A stretch of DNA of 64,000 nt, taken from NCBI GenBank assembly GCA_036874045.1, contig CM072347.1, forward strand, positions 3,412,501-3,476,500. Direction: 5' to 3'. Position numbers and translations under genes: made by a program. This document shows, in pieces, positions 21,868-36,500 of this stretch. The notes below the pieces were generated by a model, which was not told the DNA's origin, did no database searches, and saw nothing but the letters and a program-made list of their open reading frames with translations. This DNA comes from Cymodocea nodosa. Taxonomy: Eukaryota; Streptophyta; Magnoliopsida; Alismatales; Cymodoceaceae. The stretch's first letter is position 1; the number at the start of each line of letters is the position of its first letter.

Positions 21868-24121
21868 AGACCAGGATTTGGTTAATAAAATGAAATGAAA
21901 ATTTGTCACGGCTAACCATGGCAAATTAGTAATCTTTTACTTTTAAGTATGTTTATATCTGCATGCCTAATCTAGGTTTTCCATTTGGAAAGATGATTTT
22001 TCCTTTTGTGGTGATCTATGACATATGTTATTGAAGATACAGCTCATGGTCGTTACTAATCAAGCAATGCACTAAACAAAATTGGGTACTGGAAGAGTAG
22101 AGTTTAGAGAAAATTCTTATAATTGGCGTAGTACATGGTATACTTGTGTTATGAATGTACATGTATTAATCATTTGATTTGACTACTCATCAACTCGATT
22201 TATACTCTTTAAATATAATTATAAACGGAGTATAATTTTTGACACTTCCATTATGCGTTTGTACAAGGATTGTAAATGAAGGTTGTTAACACAGGATCTC
22301 CATCTCCTTACTCAATGCTCTATCAAATGCCATTCAAGAGACAAGGGCTTTTGCCATCCTAGACCTTCAATTTTCTAGCTGCAACTGTCTCTCCACTTGG
22401 GCTAGCTAGTTAGTTGACCATCTCTTAATTTGATCATCCCCACCCTTCATTATTATTTTAAATTCAATGACCTGTAGTTCAACAGTTGCATGGTAACCAC
22501 ACAACAGTTATGGTTTTAAGTCCCATAATTGAGCCTAAGATAAGAATTTCCTTTCCCCTGGGGGCAAACACTTAAGTATAAGAGAGATTCGAGGTGAACC
22601 TCCTTATCAGTTGAGACCAGTGATGCTGCTCTCTCTCATTTGAATGGAGGGAATCTCCCTCTCTAAGTGGAGCATGCCTTCCTTGTGACCAAAACACAGC
22701 TAGAGGGGGGGGACTCTCTTTGGATGCTTTCTTTGTGTAAGCAAGCTTGGCTCCCTTAGTTGACTAGGGTTGGTTGGTGTTTCTCTCTCCTGACCTTGCT
22801 CTCAATGATGCCTAATCTTCATCAATTTGGATTGCTTGGGAATGCATGCATGTAAGAAGCATCTGGTCAACCATTCCCACAATTGACACCAACTAATTTA
22901 CCTTCCACTAATCTAGACTAGTTGACCGGGGAAAGCTTCCACATGCAAAACAGCGAAGGACAGACCGAGTCACGGTCGATTGGCCTTTTGTGATGTTCAA
23001 AAGTCAATGATGAAGTGTGCTAAGGGGAGATAGATGATAGGACAAGCATATTGTAATGCCACCATTGCTAAGATACCTAGACAATTAAACTATTATAAGT
23101 TTCAATGGAAAAAATGTTGAAAATGGTAAATGGTGGGGGATTTTGTATTTACTGGAATTCAAATCTTGAGGAAAATTATAAATACAACCACTCCCAATTA
23201 ATTAAGTTATTACAGTCAATATTAGATGTTGTTTGGATTGACATTTTTCTATTCATGGTTAGAAATTCCTGTGCATGTAAAAAATCTAATGATAAATATC
23301 TTTTGCCAATAGACAAATTTTCTTATGGTGGCAGTTATAAATCTATTAAGGCTGCAATCTATCAAGCCCCAATCTAAAATAGTTTTAAAAGAAAACTCTG
23401 TTTATTTATTTATTTTTTCATGATTTTAAATTTCTTTCTTAGTTTTTAGTCTTCAGCTATAACCAGTCAACCAGCAGTGGGCCTGCACAGACAAACTTTC
23501 TCATACTACGACTACTAATTTGAATGCAAAAACTAGCAATATCAACTACGGTTTTCATAAAAGAAAAAACTGATCACATCAATTCAACCAACGGAAGTAA
23601 AGTTGGGTCTTGTAATTTACTTTATGAAAGTATACCTGGTTGAGTCCACTCGATGTGTTGGCGAAGCTGTGGATGACCATCATCGATGGACAAATGCCGG
23701 CATGTGTTGATGAGCCTCGATAGGTGTGCTACTGGTCGACTCTTTCCATTGGCCAGTTGACATTTCTAACTGGTTGGCCGACGGCTGCCGGTTGATGATT
23801 GACTGGTCTCTGGATGTGAAGTAGGGCCAAGTGTTTGAATCTGAATAGAGATATCATCACTGACTCTACATCAATTCTTCAAGTACACAACAAAAAACTG
23901 TCAGCGATTGTACATCAAATGAATGCATACATGTTATTATTATCATGACATATCTTCAAATAAACACATAATATAGACAAAAGATTAACTAACTACTGAA
24001 AAGCAAGATCTCATTCTTTCAACTATATATGTATATATATACATACATATACATGGTCGTGGAAAGTATTTCTGGCTTCCTGCTAAGTAATAATAATACA
24101 TGCAGATTGTGCAAAATATGG

Positions 24122-24547
24122 CTACATGTTGACTGCATATCTCTTTGGTGTAGATGACAATGACGGTGCAATGTATGTCTCTGAGATGGAGATTGCAACG
24201 TGGTGCAATGCTAGAGCAGTCGCCGATAAGAACACTGCAAAACAACTCCAGCTGAACCTGAGCAGCAGTAGAGGATCGGTTCTTATGGATCTCACAACCT
24301 TGTGTAAGATTACTTTCAGTCGACGATCACTTGGGACTGTCAAGAGTGAATGTGATGATGATGGACCAGGAAATGGAGGACTCTTCTCTCCTTGTTCTCT
24401 ATTAGTCCAATGCCGTGTTCTAGAGTTGTGTAGTCGTAGCATTTCTGTGATTGACTGGTGTATAACATTGGCAAGAGACCTGCTCACGAGTTGCCGGAAG
24501 AGAACTGCTTCACTGGAAATCATAGCCCGGATTAGGGAACGAGATTC
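24122..24547 (-). CDS. ABC1K terminal coding exon
   Basis: 426 nt, 141 codons plus stop. It begins ESRSLIRAMISSEAVLFRQL, the conserved C-terminal block, after acceptor TTAAGCAG. The rest is a variable tail with a Ser/Pro-rich part, then a hydrophobic stretch (LLLLRFSWSCFAVFLSATAL) that may associate with or cross a membrane. It ends in a basic region. The 3' UTR follows below 24122. Confidence 0.9.
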   Translation of the reverse strand, partial: ESRSLIRAMISSEAVLFRQLVSRSLANVIHQSITEMLRLHNSRTRHWTNREQGEKSPPFPGPSSSHSLLTVPSDRRLKVILHKVVRSIRTDPLLLLRFSWSCFAVFLSATALALHHVAISISETYIAPSLSSTPKRYAVNM

Positions 24548-27500
24548 CTGCTTAATGCAATAAACAATGGTCAAATTTTGAAGTGAATAATGGACACACA
24601 ATTCCATTTCAGAGAAAAACATAATATTTTAAATAGATTCAACCACCGTTGTACTATTTTGGATATTCTTCCTAAAGGTATTAGACAATAACATAGGCAG
24701 TTGTGTATCATGTTATTACTAGGTGACGATTCATGCCATATTTAACATCCCAGTCCTATATCAAGTTGATTTACTCTAGAGAATTGTTGTGTCCTTCCAA
24801 GCTTCAACGGGACAGCTGAATTTTTACAAATATTTGAAATTTTAATGCTTGATCAATGGAAATCATTTAAACATGGTCAAAGGTTCATCTGCCTATTTGC
24901 TTTGCCTTGGTACCAAGTAAAGTGCCTTGCTTCTTCATATCTTGTCCATGCATCATCGCTACTTGTATCATATATTCTCACCATTACATGCAATCCTCCT
25001 ATGACGTATGGGTATAATAATTTCTATGCAGGACATGAAGGAACACGAATGCTTTGGAACATGTAGATGTGTGGAGAATTAAGCCTACTTAAACATATTT
25101 TAACTCTGATATTATGTTGAAGTATGCACATTCCACGTAAAATTGACTACAAGTGATGAAATCTTTCAATGTATGAATTTAAGACTTGTCCTTGTATTTT
25201 CAATGTGAGACCATTCCGACATTGTCCTTTTGCAACCTTTTAGGACCTCCAAGCCTCCCTTTTTATATATGGTTAATGTGTGGGGAATTGGATCCATTTA
25301 GACCTTGAGTTGATAACATGTTCAGATATGGTCTAAATTAAAACCAATTATCTATATGAAAGGTCCTTCTATATATAACATGGTAAATCTTGTCCTCACT
25401 CTTTCCAATGTATGTATTTCAACAGATTCATTAACACATTTAGCAGGACAGGCAGGTATATACATGGATAGAAAAAGGGTTCTTTTTGACTCCAAGAATA
25501 GGTGCAACAAGAAATTGGCAAAGAGAATAGAAAAGGGGAAGAATAAAAATCTAATATGACGAAAAGGTAAAAGGAATTATTATCTTTTTCTTGTGGTTGT
25601 ATCTTTGAAACCCTGTTTTGATTTCGTTAGTGTTGATTTTTTAACCTACCTATGGCTTGTGCAGACCTTTTTCTTGATTTTAATATCTCTCATTACCGCT
25701 CAAAAATAAGGTAAGGAATACAAAAAAGCAATATAGAGCAATCATAGTAATTGAACTGTAAAATACCACATTCATTAGTAGTCTTCGCACTACAATCCCA
25801 TCATTAGATGTCAAAAGTCTCAAGACCAAATCTGCAGTTCTAACTATATCTGTATTTCTTCCAGAAGAATCGAGGTTAAAAGATGAATCCAACTTGGTGA
25901 GCCCACCCATGCTTTCCCTGCGTTTACATTTGAGGCACCAGTAAAAGAAAGAATAATCATTTTGGTAAGCATAAAAACTCCCTACATGTATACAACTAAC
26001 ATTGCTATAACATAACTAAGACAACTAAAAAAAATGATAATTTTGATTTTAAAGAATACAATCAAGTAAGACAAGGTGCACAGTCCAGTATACATTACTC
26101 TTATAGAAACCTATAGATATCTGTTTTGTAAGATATTGAAAATTGTGAAATACCTTATGGATAAAAATAAGCTTAGCAGTCTTGATGCAAAAGATTGCAT
26201 GTATAAATTGAGCATGGACACTACCCTATGAAAACTTTTATAGTCAACACTACTAGTTACGTTAATACCTTATAAAGCCTAATTTCAGAAAAAGTGAAAG
26301 ATTCCTCCAATGGAATTCCCTTCTTTTGTTGAACACAACCTGCATATGAGAGATCTTGGTTATGAAAATCATTTCTAAATGGCCTTTTCACATGCATAAT
26401 TCTACAAGAAATTTATATAAATTGAGCAAAAAAGAAAATTCCATGGATATCCCTGAAACATATTATTAGCAGAGTATCATTAAAAAAGATTACCATTATA
26501 CTCTCTATGTTAAATATATGACATATCTATAAGCATGTGATATTTACATTGTCACAACATTTGATTTTCTAGATGCATATAATAAAATGTTTCCTTATAG
26601 CCATATTAGCTATAACTTTGAGGCACATGGAGTAAAGGTGGATGCTTACAACATTTGATTTTGTAGAAGTTTAATAATCATTAGGATATTACTATTATGA
26701 ATAAAAAAGAGAAGACAAATCAAAATTCCTAAATAATCAAACCAGAAGTTTACCAAAGTCTCAATGACTAATCATGTTTTTACAATTTCACATTAGATGC
26801 AAAAGCTAATATAGAAATCAGAACTAACCCACTTAAAATTTGTTGATATAGTAAGTGCAACTTTATGATAAGCAACAATACAAGTGCTAGATAAGTAGAA
26901 TTTTTCTTTTGATTTTAGAGGCATTCTTTATTATATAATATTTTAGATGCATTTTTTCATTTCATTCAAGCTAATATAATTATATAAACCATATCTTCTA
27001 TAATTTTCTCATTATTGCCATGGGGATATGAAGTAGATACAAACCAATAATATGAATTTCTTTTAGCTGTATCTCAATTTGAAACCAAACTGATTAATTT
27101 CTAGATCCAAATTTGAATCTAACATATACAACCCAATTCAGGTATTATCCAAATCCAACAATCATTTTAAAATTCAAAGATTATTTATAAATGTTTAAAA
27201 AATTAAAAAGTACAAATTCAATTCTAAATATATCACAAGTAATTAAAAATAATTAAAGTAAATATTTTAGATGCATTTTACATGTTTCAATCATTTAAAT
27301 ATGATCCTCTTTGGTTGAGTAGCCTATTTGATTGGTCATCTAATCTACTTCTCTTCTAAAGACTTATTTGAGGTTGTTAAGTTAATTCTTAAACTTGCTT
27401 ATACAACGACACTAGAAGACTTGTATTGGATTTGTGAACTTATATTTGTTAAATGGTGTCAGAAATGCTTGTTTAATTTGCTTTTATGCTTATATAAATA

Positions 27501-30500
27501 ATTACTTTTAAAAGTAAATAAACAACATTTCACACAAATTCAATATTAAATCCAATTTGTACTTTTAACTGCAAGTGCACAGTGTATATTGTATTTGTGT
27601 GCAAGTATAGGTCGATCCTACAGAGATTGAGTAAGAATTGTGTACTGTTCTGATTTTTATATTGGAGTTTATGCGTGTTAAGTTAAGCACTCCATTGAGT
27701 TACAATTAACACAACGGACTAAGTTCGCGGAGTTATGGTTAACTCAACGGACTAACCTCGTGGACTTAGAGTTAACTCCACGAGCTTATCTTTTTAGTTA
27801 AATACTGCTATTTACAAAGGAATTCAGCCAACCATTAGGAAATTCCACAGATTGTAAATAACATCAATTAAGCTATTTAATGTTAGTTAATATTAGATTT
27901 ATTATTAAGCAATACTAACATTCAGATGTTTCCAATAGTAACCATTAAAATATTTAGGTATCTGGAACGAATCAATTTCAGTAAACTGTAAAACTATTTT
28001 CTATTTTCTGAATCAAACAAACATAAAATATTCACAATACTAACAATGATAACATTAATCACGATACAAAACAAATAATACAACACTTTAATACTAAATG
28101 TAAATATAGATAATTTGTTGTTTTTGGTATTTTTGTTTTGATATGTTTCTAAAGATGATCGAAAGGTAAAATGTAAAAATCTATATCGATAGTAAAAACT
28201 TCTATCACTACATGCGACGCGATTATACCACTGAAAACTTAATCACTTACAATCCTACCTCATTTCCCTATAGAATCACGAATCCAGAATTGTAAGATGA
28301 TCTTCTCTTCAGCATGCTGACATCAACCCGAAACCAATGCTAGAAACTTTATGATCTCCTAAGATATGAGTCGGTGCTTGGTAAAAATGACTTCCATTCC
28401 CACGACGTGATCACTCCTCACAATGATTGTCAAACACCGTGTTTGGTTCGGAATCGACCTAATATCAAAAAAGTATCTTCATAGACCTCCGATGGTTGGT
28501 GATTTTGGTGGTAGTGTGGAGCTTCAGGGAACTTCCGATGCTTCCTGCAGTTAGCGCGGTCCTCCACCTCTGCACACACCTTTTCTTTATTTTTCTCTTC
28601 TTTTATATTTCTTTCTATAGTAATTGCTTCTACTTATATGATCAGTTGGATTTCTTTCATTCATATCAACGATGATGTTTTCTTCTTCCTTCTACGAGTG
28701 AATTTCTACATGATACATGTAATTGTGGTTTTCCTTCGAATGTCCTGTTTCTGCAACTGCTACAGTGACATATTAGAAAATAAATGGTCCGTGGAGTTAT
28801 AAATAACTCAATAGATTTACTTCGTTGATTTAACTATAAAACACGTGTAATAAAGAAATAAGCTGCTAACATAACACGTTACCTTAGTTTGTATTTATGT
28901 AACTCAATGCGTATAGTTATGCTAACTTAACGAATTAAATATGTGCATCTCACGTGACATAATAAAGCATTTAAATTCAACACGTGCATAAATCTAACTT
29001 AATGAGTTCAGATATTTTGAATACTTACAAACCTTAACTATCTGATGTCCAAATGCATTTCGGATAGTTAGCAGATACTTACCAAAAATCTACTTAAGTC
29101 ATGCATTGAAGTTTCAACACATGTAATCTAAGAAATAATAAAATATTCTTCTATCGTTAAAAACATAATTGTCCGGTACATTAAACATAACTCTTCGAAA
29201 TAACAGAAAATTCGGATATTTAAGAATTTCAAAGTCTATAATTCACCGACAGCTTAGAAATGTATTAAATTAACGCTAATTCCTTGAAATTATGCAGATT
29301 CATTCATTAAAGCATATAACAGTGCAATTATAACATAATGACTTAATTCTCGTATGATAAGCTAAATATTATGCAATTAACCATCATTTAACTATTAATA
29401 TTATATACTTTTCATTCTAAATAAGACTTGAACCCTTTTCAATCCTATGTGAACTAAAGTCCCTTATCCTTCAAAAAGGAGAATACAAGGAAATATATAT
29501 GAATCATAAATGTACCCTAAATGGACACCTAAATAGATCTAATGCAACAAGATCCACTAATACTCACACTCCCCCTCAACTTGAAAAGTATATATTTCCC
29601 AAACCTAGCTTGTTACAAATATAATCAAATGAGATCTGGCTTAAACCCTTGGTAAGAATGTCAACAAGTTCATATGAAGATGGAGTGTATGGAGTACAAA
29701 TAACCCTTTTAGTGACCAAGTCTTAGATATAATGATAGTCAATCTTGATTTTGTGCGCTCATAAAAGGTTTCATTTTGAACTATATGAATTGTCATCTAA
29801 TTGTCATAGTGCATAGGCATAGGTTTTTACACAGCAACACCACATTCTTGAAGAAGGGATCAGAGCCATATCATCTCATAACTAGCTTCTTTCATTGATC
29901 TGTACTTTAACTCACAACTAGAGCAAGAGATGACACTTTGTTTCTTATTTCTCCAAGTTACAAGATTTCCTCTCACATATGTAAAGTACCTTAAAGTAGG
30001 CATCTTGTCTATCTTATCTCTTATGTAACCTACATCTAAGAAAGCTTCAATCCTCAAGTGTCCATTGGCCTGATAAAGAAGGCATTTCCCAAGTGTGTCC
30101 TTGATGTAAGTTAGGGAGGGTTAATGCCTAATAGAATTCAGTTAACGGAAAGGAAAATTACTAAATTCTGTCAAGTAAACAATAGTGTGACGTATTTGTA
30201 AAGGAAAAGAATGTCTCAACATTCCCAAATATAAAAGGAAAAATTTTCCTTTACTATTGTCCACCCTTTCGAAATCCCTCGAACATTTCCGAAATTTCTC
30301 ATGACCAACAGGTAGGTGATTGTTCCCGAAAGCCTTATTGGAGCTTCCGTCCATGCGCATTCCTGTTTCACCCTTGCGTTCATTCAATCATCATCCCTCA
30401 ACCATCTGTCCATGTGTTTCTTCCTTCATCTACACATCTTCTGTTGTCGTTTGTCTGCACATTCGTTCGAGCATCCATCCATATGCATTCTCCGTCTGTT

Positions 30501-33500
30501 CGTCCAAGTTGATGCATTGGAAGATCAAGCAACGCCACCAAATCATGAGGATCGACAATCCCCCAATTGAATCGTCTAAACCTTTATCGAAGATTTGTAA
30601 AGAAAAAAAAATCAAAACCACTAGGTGTTGGTTATCCTCAACCCCTCAAGTGGTCCAAGCAATGTCTAAAGTGTTCATGATGGTATTTTGCACGAAGAAT
30701 CGGTATTGTTGTTTGCTTTGACTCCATCATGTGGTCGGGGTTATGGCTTCACAAGTAGGTGGTGCTCAACCAATGATGGTTGTAATTGGATGGCGAACGA
30801 CTAGTGGACTCCATCGAAGAAGATAAAGGTGGAGGAGAAAGAAAAGAAAAAGAAACTTTTTTTTTTGTGAAAGAGGAAGAAAAGAAAATATAAAAAATAA
30901 GTTAAAAAACAAGAACGAAGGAAGTAGATGGGAGATATGAAAAAAAATAAATAAATAAATAAATAAGAAAAATAGAAAAGAAATATTATTGATGACATAC
31001 AACCAATAAAATTTTTGTCTAAACTTTCCATCGTACACTAAACCCTTGTCAAAATTTTTCTTTTTCTTTTCGTTAAAAATTTTCATTTTCTTTTTAATCG
31101 AAATTTTTCTTTTCATTTCCATTAAAATTTTCCATCGTACACTAACAACCCTTTAATAGCTATTGGACCCTTGTCCAATAGACCTATCTTGACTTATGCA
31201 TAAATTGGCTTAGCAACTCTATAATGTATGTAATATCTGGTCTAGTAACAATGAGATAAATAAGTTTTCTTATCAACCTCTAATATTGCTTGGGATTATC
31301 CAGTTTCTCAATTGTTGTGTCCTAAAATTGCGGTCTTTGTTCAATAGGCATACTTTCCAGTTTGCAACCAAGACATCCTATCTCCATCAAGATATTCAGT
31401 GCATACTTACATTGAAATAGCACCATCTTCCCTTTTGAGTATGAAAATTCAATACTAAGGAAATATCCAAGTCTCTCTGTATCCTTTGTCTAGAATACTT
31501 TGTCAATATGTTCTTTTGTTCTATTAATATCTTTAGTGTCACTACGTATAAGAAGAATGTCATCTACATAAACTACAAGTATAACAAACCCTTGAGCAGT
31601 CTATTTAATAAAGACAAAATGATTCATGGTGCAATGATGAAAACCTCTGCTAAACATAACTTGACTCAACTTGCCAAACTATGCTCATAGGCTTTACTTT
31701 AAGCCATAAATAGCTTTCTTTAATTTACAAATCTAATGTTACTCTTGAGCAACATAGTCTAGTGGTTACTCCATGTACACTTTCTCAGTGAGATCTAAAT
31801 ACAAAAAGCCATTCTTAACATCAAGTTAGTGGAGTTCCTACTATTAATTCACTACAAGTGAAAGTAATACTTAAGTAGAGTTGAAACGAGCAACTAAAGA
31901 GAACGTCTCAACATAATCAACTTCATACTCTTGTGTAAAACCTCGAGCAACCAACCAAGCCTTGCATCTATCTACAAAACCATCTAACTTGTATTTTATA
32001 GTAAAGATCCACTTGGAAAAAATTGTGTTCGTGCCTATACAACAAGAAACTAACTCCTACATACCACGAGATTGTAGTGTAACCATCTCATTATTCATAG
32101 CATCTTTCTAGTATGATAGTTGTAATGCCTCTTGATGTCCTTAGAATAGACTCAAATGAGATTGTCATAGCAAAGGCATGATAGGAGGGGTCTAAATGGT
32201 AATAAGAAATAAAATCGACAATGAAATGTTGTATGCTTGTACCTTTGCGAAGAACAATAAGAAGATTATGAGTGGAAGGTATAGTAGGCTTAACTTAGGT
32301 AGATGGACCTGTAGGAGAGGTTGTAGAAGGTGAAACCGAAGAAGCCACCATAGGGTGTTGGTGCTAATGATACACTTGCAATAGGCACTTAGAAACTCTA
32401 CTATCCTCGTTAGAGTCATGGCACTAAGGAAGAGGGGTTGCAACCTAAATATCCTCATCATGGTTATCCTTAATAGTAATAAGAGAGGGAATCGAGATCA
32501 ACTCAATGGAAGGACTCTCAAAGAAATAAGATTAATCTTCAAAAAAAGTAACATCGACAAAGGTATATTAACGATTGGTAGGGAGATGATAACATCTGTA
32601 TCTTTTTTGAGTCTAAGAGTAACCCACAAATACACACTTAATGACCCAAGCATCAAGTTTGTCAAGGCCTAAAGTAAGGTTTTGAACATAAGCAGTGCAT
32701 CCAAACACACGAAGAGAAAGCCTAAAAAGTTTACAATCTAGATAGAAACGATGAATAGGGATTTCACCCCTTAAAGAGATGGATGGAAGGCATCTAATTC
32801 ATAAGATAGGCTATGATAAGAACCGCATCAAACTAAAGATAATTTGAACATTCATTTGGAACAGAAGAGTGCAAATGATATTTAAAAGATGACAATGTTT
32901 TCGCTCAGCAATCCTATTCTGTTGAGAAATGTAGGTATATGTAGTATGATAAATGGTTCCCTAAGCAGCACAAAAATTTTCAAAAGACATACTAACAAAC
33001 TCCAAAGCATTATCAATTCGTAAACACTTTGGTGTAACAAAAAATTGAGTTTTTATTTCATTAAAGAACTTTTGAACAATGAACATGATATTTTGACGAT
33101 CTTTCAAGTACACTCAACAAACCCAAAAATAATCAACTAGTACAATGTAATAACAGTAGCTACTAGTAGACACTATATGACATGACCCCCATACATCACA
33201 ATGTATAAGATCAAACATAGAATCACTAGTGGTAAGGTTAACACAAGGATATGATGAACAACTATGCTTGCCTAACTAACACAACTCACACTCAAATTTA
33301 GAAACAGATATCCACAACAAGGCTTGTCAAAGCTTCTAGAGAGGAGTGACCAAGCCAATAGTGTCATAAGAGAGAGGACTCAATGGAAGATAACAAAATA
33401 ATAAGGCTACGAGAGGGTGTATCACGAACCAAAATATACACCCTAGTGCTCTTTTTGTGGCCCAAACTAATTCTAATTCTCTTTTCTATCTGTAGGTCCT

Positions 33501-36500
33501 TAAAAGTACAATGAAAGGAAAAAAAAGTTACATAAAAATATAACTAAGTGGTAATGGCACTTATGGGTAATAAATTTATAGGAAACTTAAGAACGTATAA
33601 GGTATTTTCTAGTCAAATATTGGAGGTGGTCTGGATAAACCCTTTTCCAGAAATCCGACAAGAACAATCATCAATACAGTAACACTATGTAAGTTAGGTA
33701 ATTGTTGCAAGTGTGTGAAAAGACTAGAATTACCTGTCATGTATTGTGATGCTCCTAAGTCTATAATTCAAGGATTATTACTCCTAACTACTATAGTCAT
33801 TCTCATACCCAAGATAGATGCCAAAGTTGTAGTGGCAAAAGAGTTAGAGGTTTGTAGCTACATAAATTGCTCGTAGTTAGCCTATGAAATGGTCACCTTT
33901 GAGAATCGTGAAGTAGAAGTGGAACTAGTCAGATTAGAAGATTCTATTGCTGCTCTCACCCATGCTAGCTTACCAACTTTGTCCCAACACCAATCTTGCT
34001 TGTGGCCAACCTTGCCACAATGATGACACTTTGGTTGCGAATGACCACCATTGGTTTTACCACGACCTTGAGAGGAGGTAGCCAAAGTTGCACCATGTAT
34101 AGTTGCCAATCGAATAGGATTGGACACCTACAAGACCTTACGAAAGGTCTCCTTCAAGTCCAACATTTGATCAACCTCCAAGACTTGCCCTCGAATCTAT
34201 AAGGATACCTTAGACTCACCTCAAGAGTGCTACCACAACTAACTCTTTAAGATACTAATTAAAGATGAAGATATTAGCAGTCAAAGGTTGATACAGATTA
34301 AGCTCTTGAATAATACCACGAAGAGCATCATAATAGTCTTCAGGGTATTATCACCTTGCTTAAGGGTGAATAGGTTCTCATAAGCATGAAACATCTTGAC
34401 AATATTTTTCTCATGATCATATGTTTGCTGTAAAGATAACTACATTTGACGAGCAAGATGCAACATGGAGATACCTCTAGCAATAGATGGTTCCATGTTG
34501 GCTAACATCCATGAAACAATAACGGAATTATCAACCAGCCAATCCATGTAGGTAGTGATCTTGTCGTTTGGTGGATCATTAGTCAAATGAGGCAACTTCT
34601 TATGAGCCATAACGATCATTTGAAAACTTTAAACCCACATGTAATTAGCTCCATTCAATTTCTCTAAAATAAGAGTGACGTACTTGATCAATGGGTCTTT
34701 ACTTACCATTGTAGCAAGGAATAAGGCTCCTGAACACTTATGCCCTCAATTGAAACCACAATCGTGGTTGGCACAACCTTCTAGCACAACTATTGAAGGT
34801 ATGGAAGTGGCAAGCCACACACCCACGACACAAATGTAGCCTAGACCATGAACCAAGTAGTGCAATGCAACTGGAACATCGCCTACATGAGAGAGGGATC
34901 AATGCCTAATCAATGAACCTGCAAAGATTGGTGGTCATGCAACCACACACCCAAAAGAAGAAAGCATGTGACAACGAACCCACTAGAGATAAAGTACAAC
35001 AACAATAGTAACAACAGCAGTAACAATGGATTAGGGCCATGACAATAGAAAGAATTAGGATTAGGAAGGATGATTAAGCTCTAATACCATGTGTGAACTA
35101 AAGTCCCTTAACCTTCAAAAAGGGGACTACAAAGAAATATATATGAACTATAAATGGATCCTAAATGGACCCATAAATGGATCTAATACAACAAGATCCA
35201 TTAATACTCACAAATCCATTATAAAACAAAAAATTGTAACACAACATGAAATGAAGAATCTTTTAGTATAATCATACCAAGGAAGGTGTCTTGGAATCTT
35301 TTGTTCATAAAAGGATTAATGATCCTCCTAACCTATATGACTATAGCTATTAGAAATTTTTATAAACCATAAAACTACTACTATAAAAATTTGGTATCTT
35401 CTCATAATCCCATACATTCTAATGAAGCCAAAGTGACCAGGATTTGAGTTCCATCAATGTTGCACAATCATTAATTGAAAAAATGAAGTTTTAAAGCAAC
35501 ATCCGTTACAACAACTGCAACTCTACCTGTCCCTTCATAGTTGATCCCAAGTTCAAATAAAGGAAGAAAGTTAACATTAGACAAGTAGTTGTAAAAGTTT
35601 GTCAACTTCTTATGAATATAAATTCTAAAGATAATTCATTGAGGCATAACTCTCCTAACATGCATTGCATTGGACCTCAAAGACAATGAAAAGAAAACAA
35701 TAAGGAAGCATTACATACCCTAGGTGCAATGTTATTAAGTCAAGGGCTTTACATTGATGCTCAAATGCAGATCAAAATAAACAAAGGATTCCACACCTTA
35801 ATAGATAGGTGCAAATAAAAGAAGTTAATCTAAAACACAAAAATTTGACTAAACTTGAAACATAAGTCTCTTGATTGGTTTAAGTATGAAATTAATGGAT
35901 ATAATATTAAGAAACATAATATTATCTTTAGAAAGATGGAAGGTTACTAATATTAATATTAAGAAACATAATATGAATATAAATTCTCTTGATTACTAAT
36001 ATTAAGTCTTGATAAAAGTTTAGAAATTAATATTATGAAAGGTAACATATTATGCTTGTAAGAAACTAAAAAGATGGAAGAAACAATTAAGTTACTTAAG
36101 ATAGTGGTTTTAAATTGTAATAAACAAGAAAAGATAAACATAGGAATGGAATAATAGTTAATAAGATTTTAAAAGATGAAATTGTTGAGACAATAAGGAT
36201 AAAAGATAAAATTATAGTGGTTAGTGCATATACTCCATAAATAGGCTTAGGAGAAACTAATAAAAGAAATTTTGGGAAAATTTAGATAGTTTAGTTCACA
36301 GTTTACCAATTAGTAAAAAATTATTTATTGGTGGAAATCTAAATTGTCATGCAAGTAAGACAAATAGAAGATAAGAAAGAAACCATGAAAAATTTGGTTT
36401 TGGTAATAAAAATGAAAAAGGAAATTCTATTTTAGACTTTAACGTAGCTTCTAACCTTTTAGTAGCTAACACTTATTTTAGGAAAAGAGATGAACATTTA

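Larger units (their letters stand above)
20031..24121. other. Intergenic DNA between two convergent genes
   Basis: No gene recognised. 20031-20560 is relatively GC-rich with a TATATATATA run at about 20290, but only domain-less ORFs. 20470-21870 holds two long G-tracts, a GGCT array and a GGGT run. The end nearest 24122 should contain the ABC1K 3' UTR, which is read on the minus strand. An ORF at 23105-23377 (90 codons) has no recognised domain. Confidence 0.5.
29446..35212 (-). mobile_element. Ty1/copia retrotransposon with 123 bp LTRs, in an ABC1K intron
   Basis: The LTRs are at 29446-29568 and 35090-35212 (123 bp each), flanked by a perfect TSD AATCC (29441-29445 and 35213-35217). The PBS TGGTATTAGAGC (minus, 35089-35078) abuts the 5' LTR, and the polypurine tract GTTGAGGGGGAG abuts the 3' LTR. 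Gag, integrase, RT and RNase H remnants follow copia order and are full of stops. It lies in the same strand sense as the host gene. A separate 1 kb piece interrupts the RNase H region. Confidence 0.92.

Noticed and set aside
23105-23377. 90-codon plus-strand ORF with basic and aromatic residues
   Set aside because: No recognised domain, AT-rich context, no supporting promoter or splice evidence. Mentioned only as unassigned.
30766-31122. 118-codon minus-strand ORF, very Phe/Lys-rich
   Set aside because: It derives from A/T and GA-rich low-complexity sequence in the insertion within copia; no domain.
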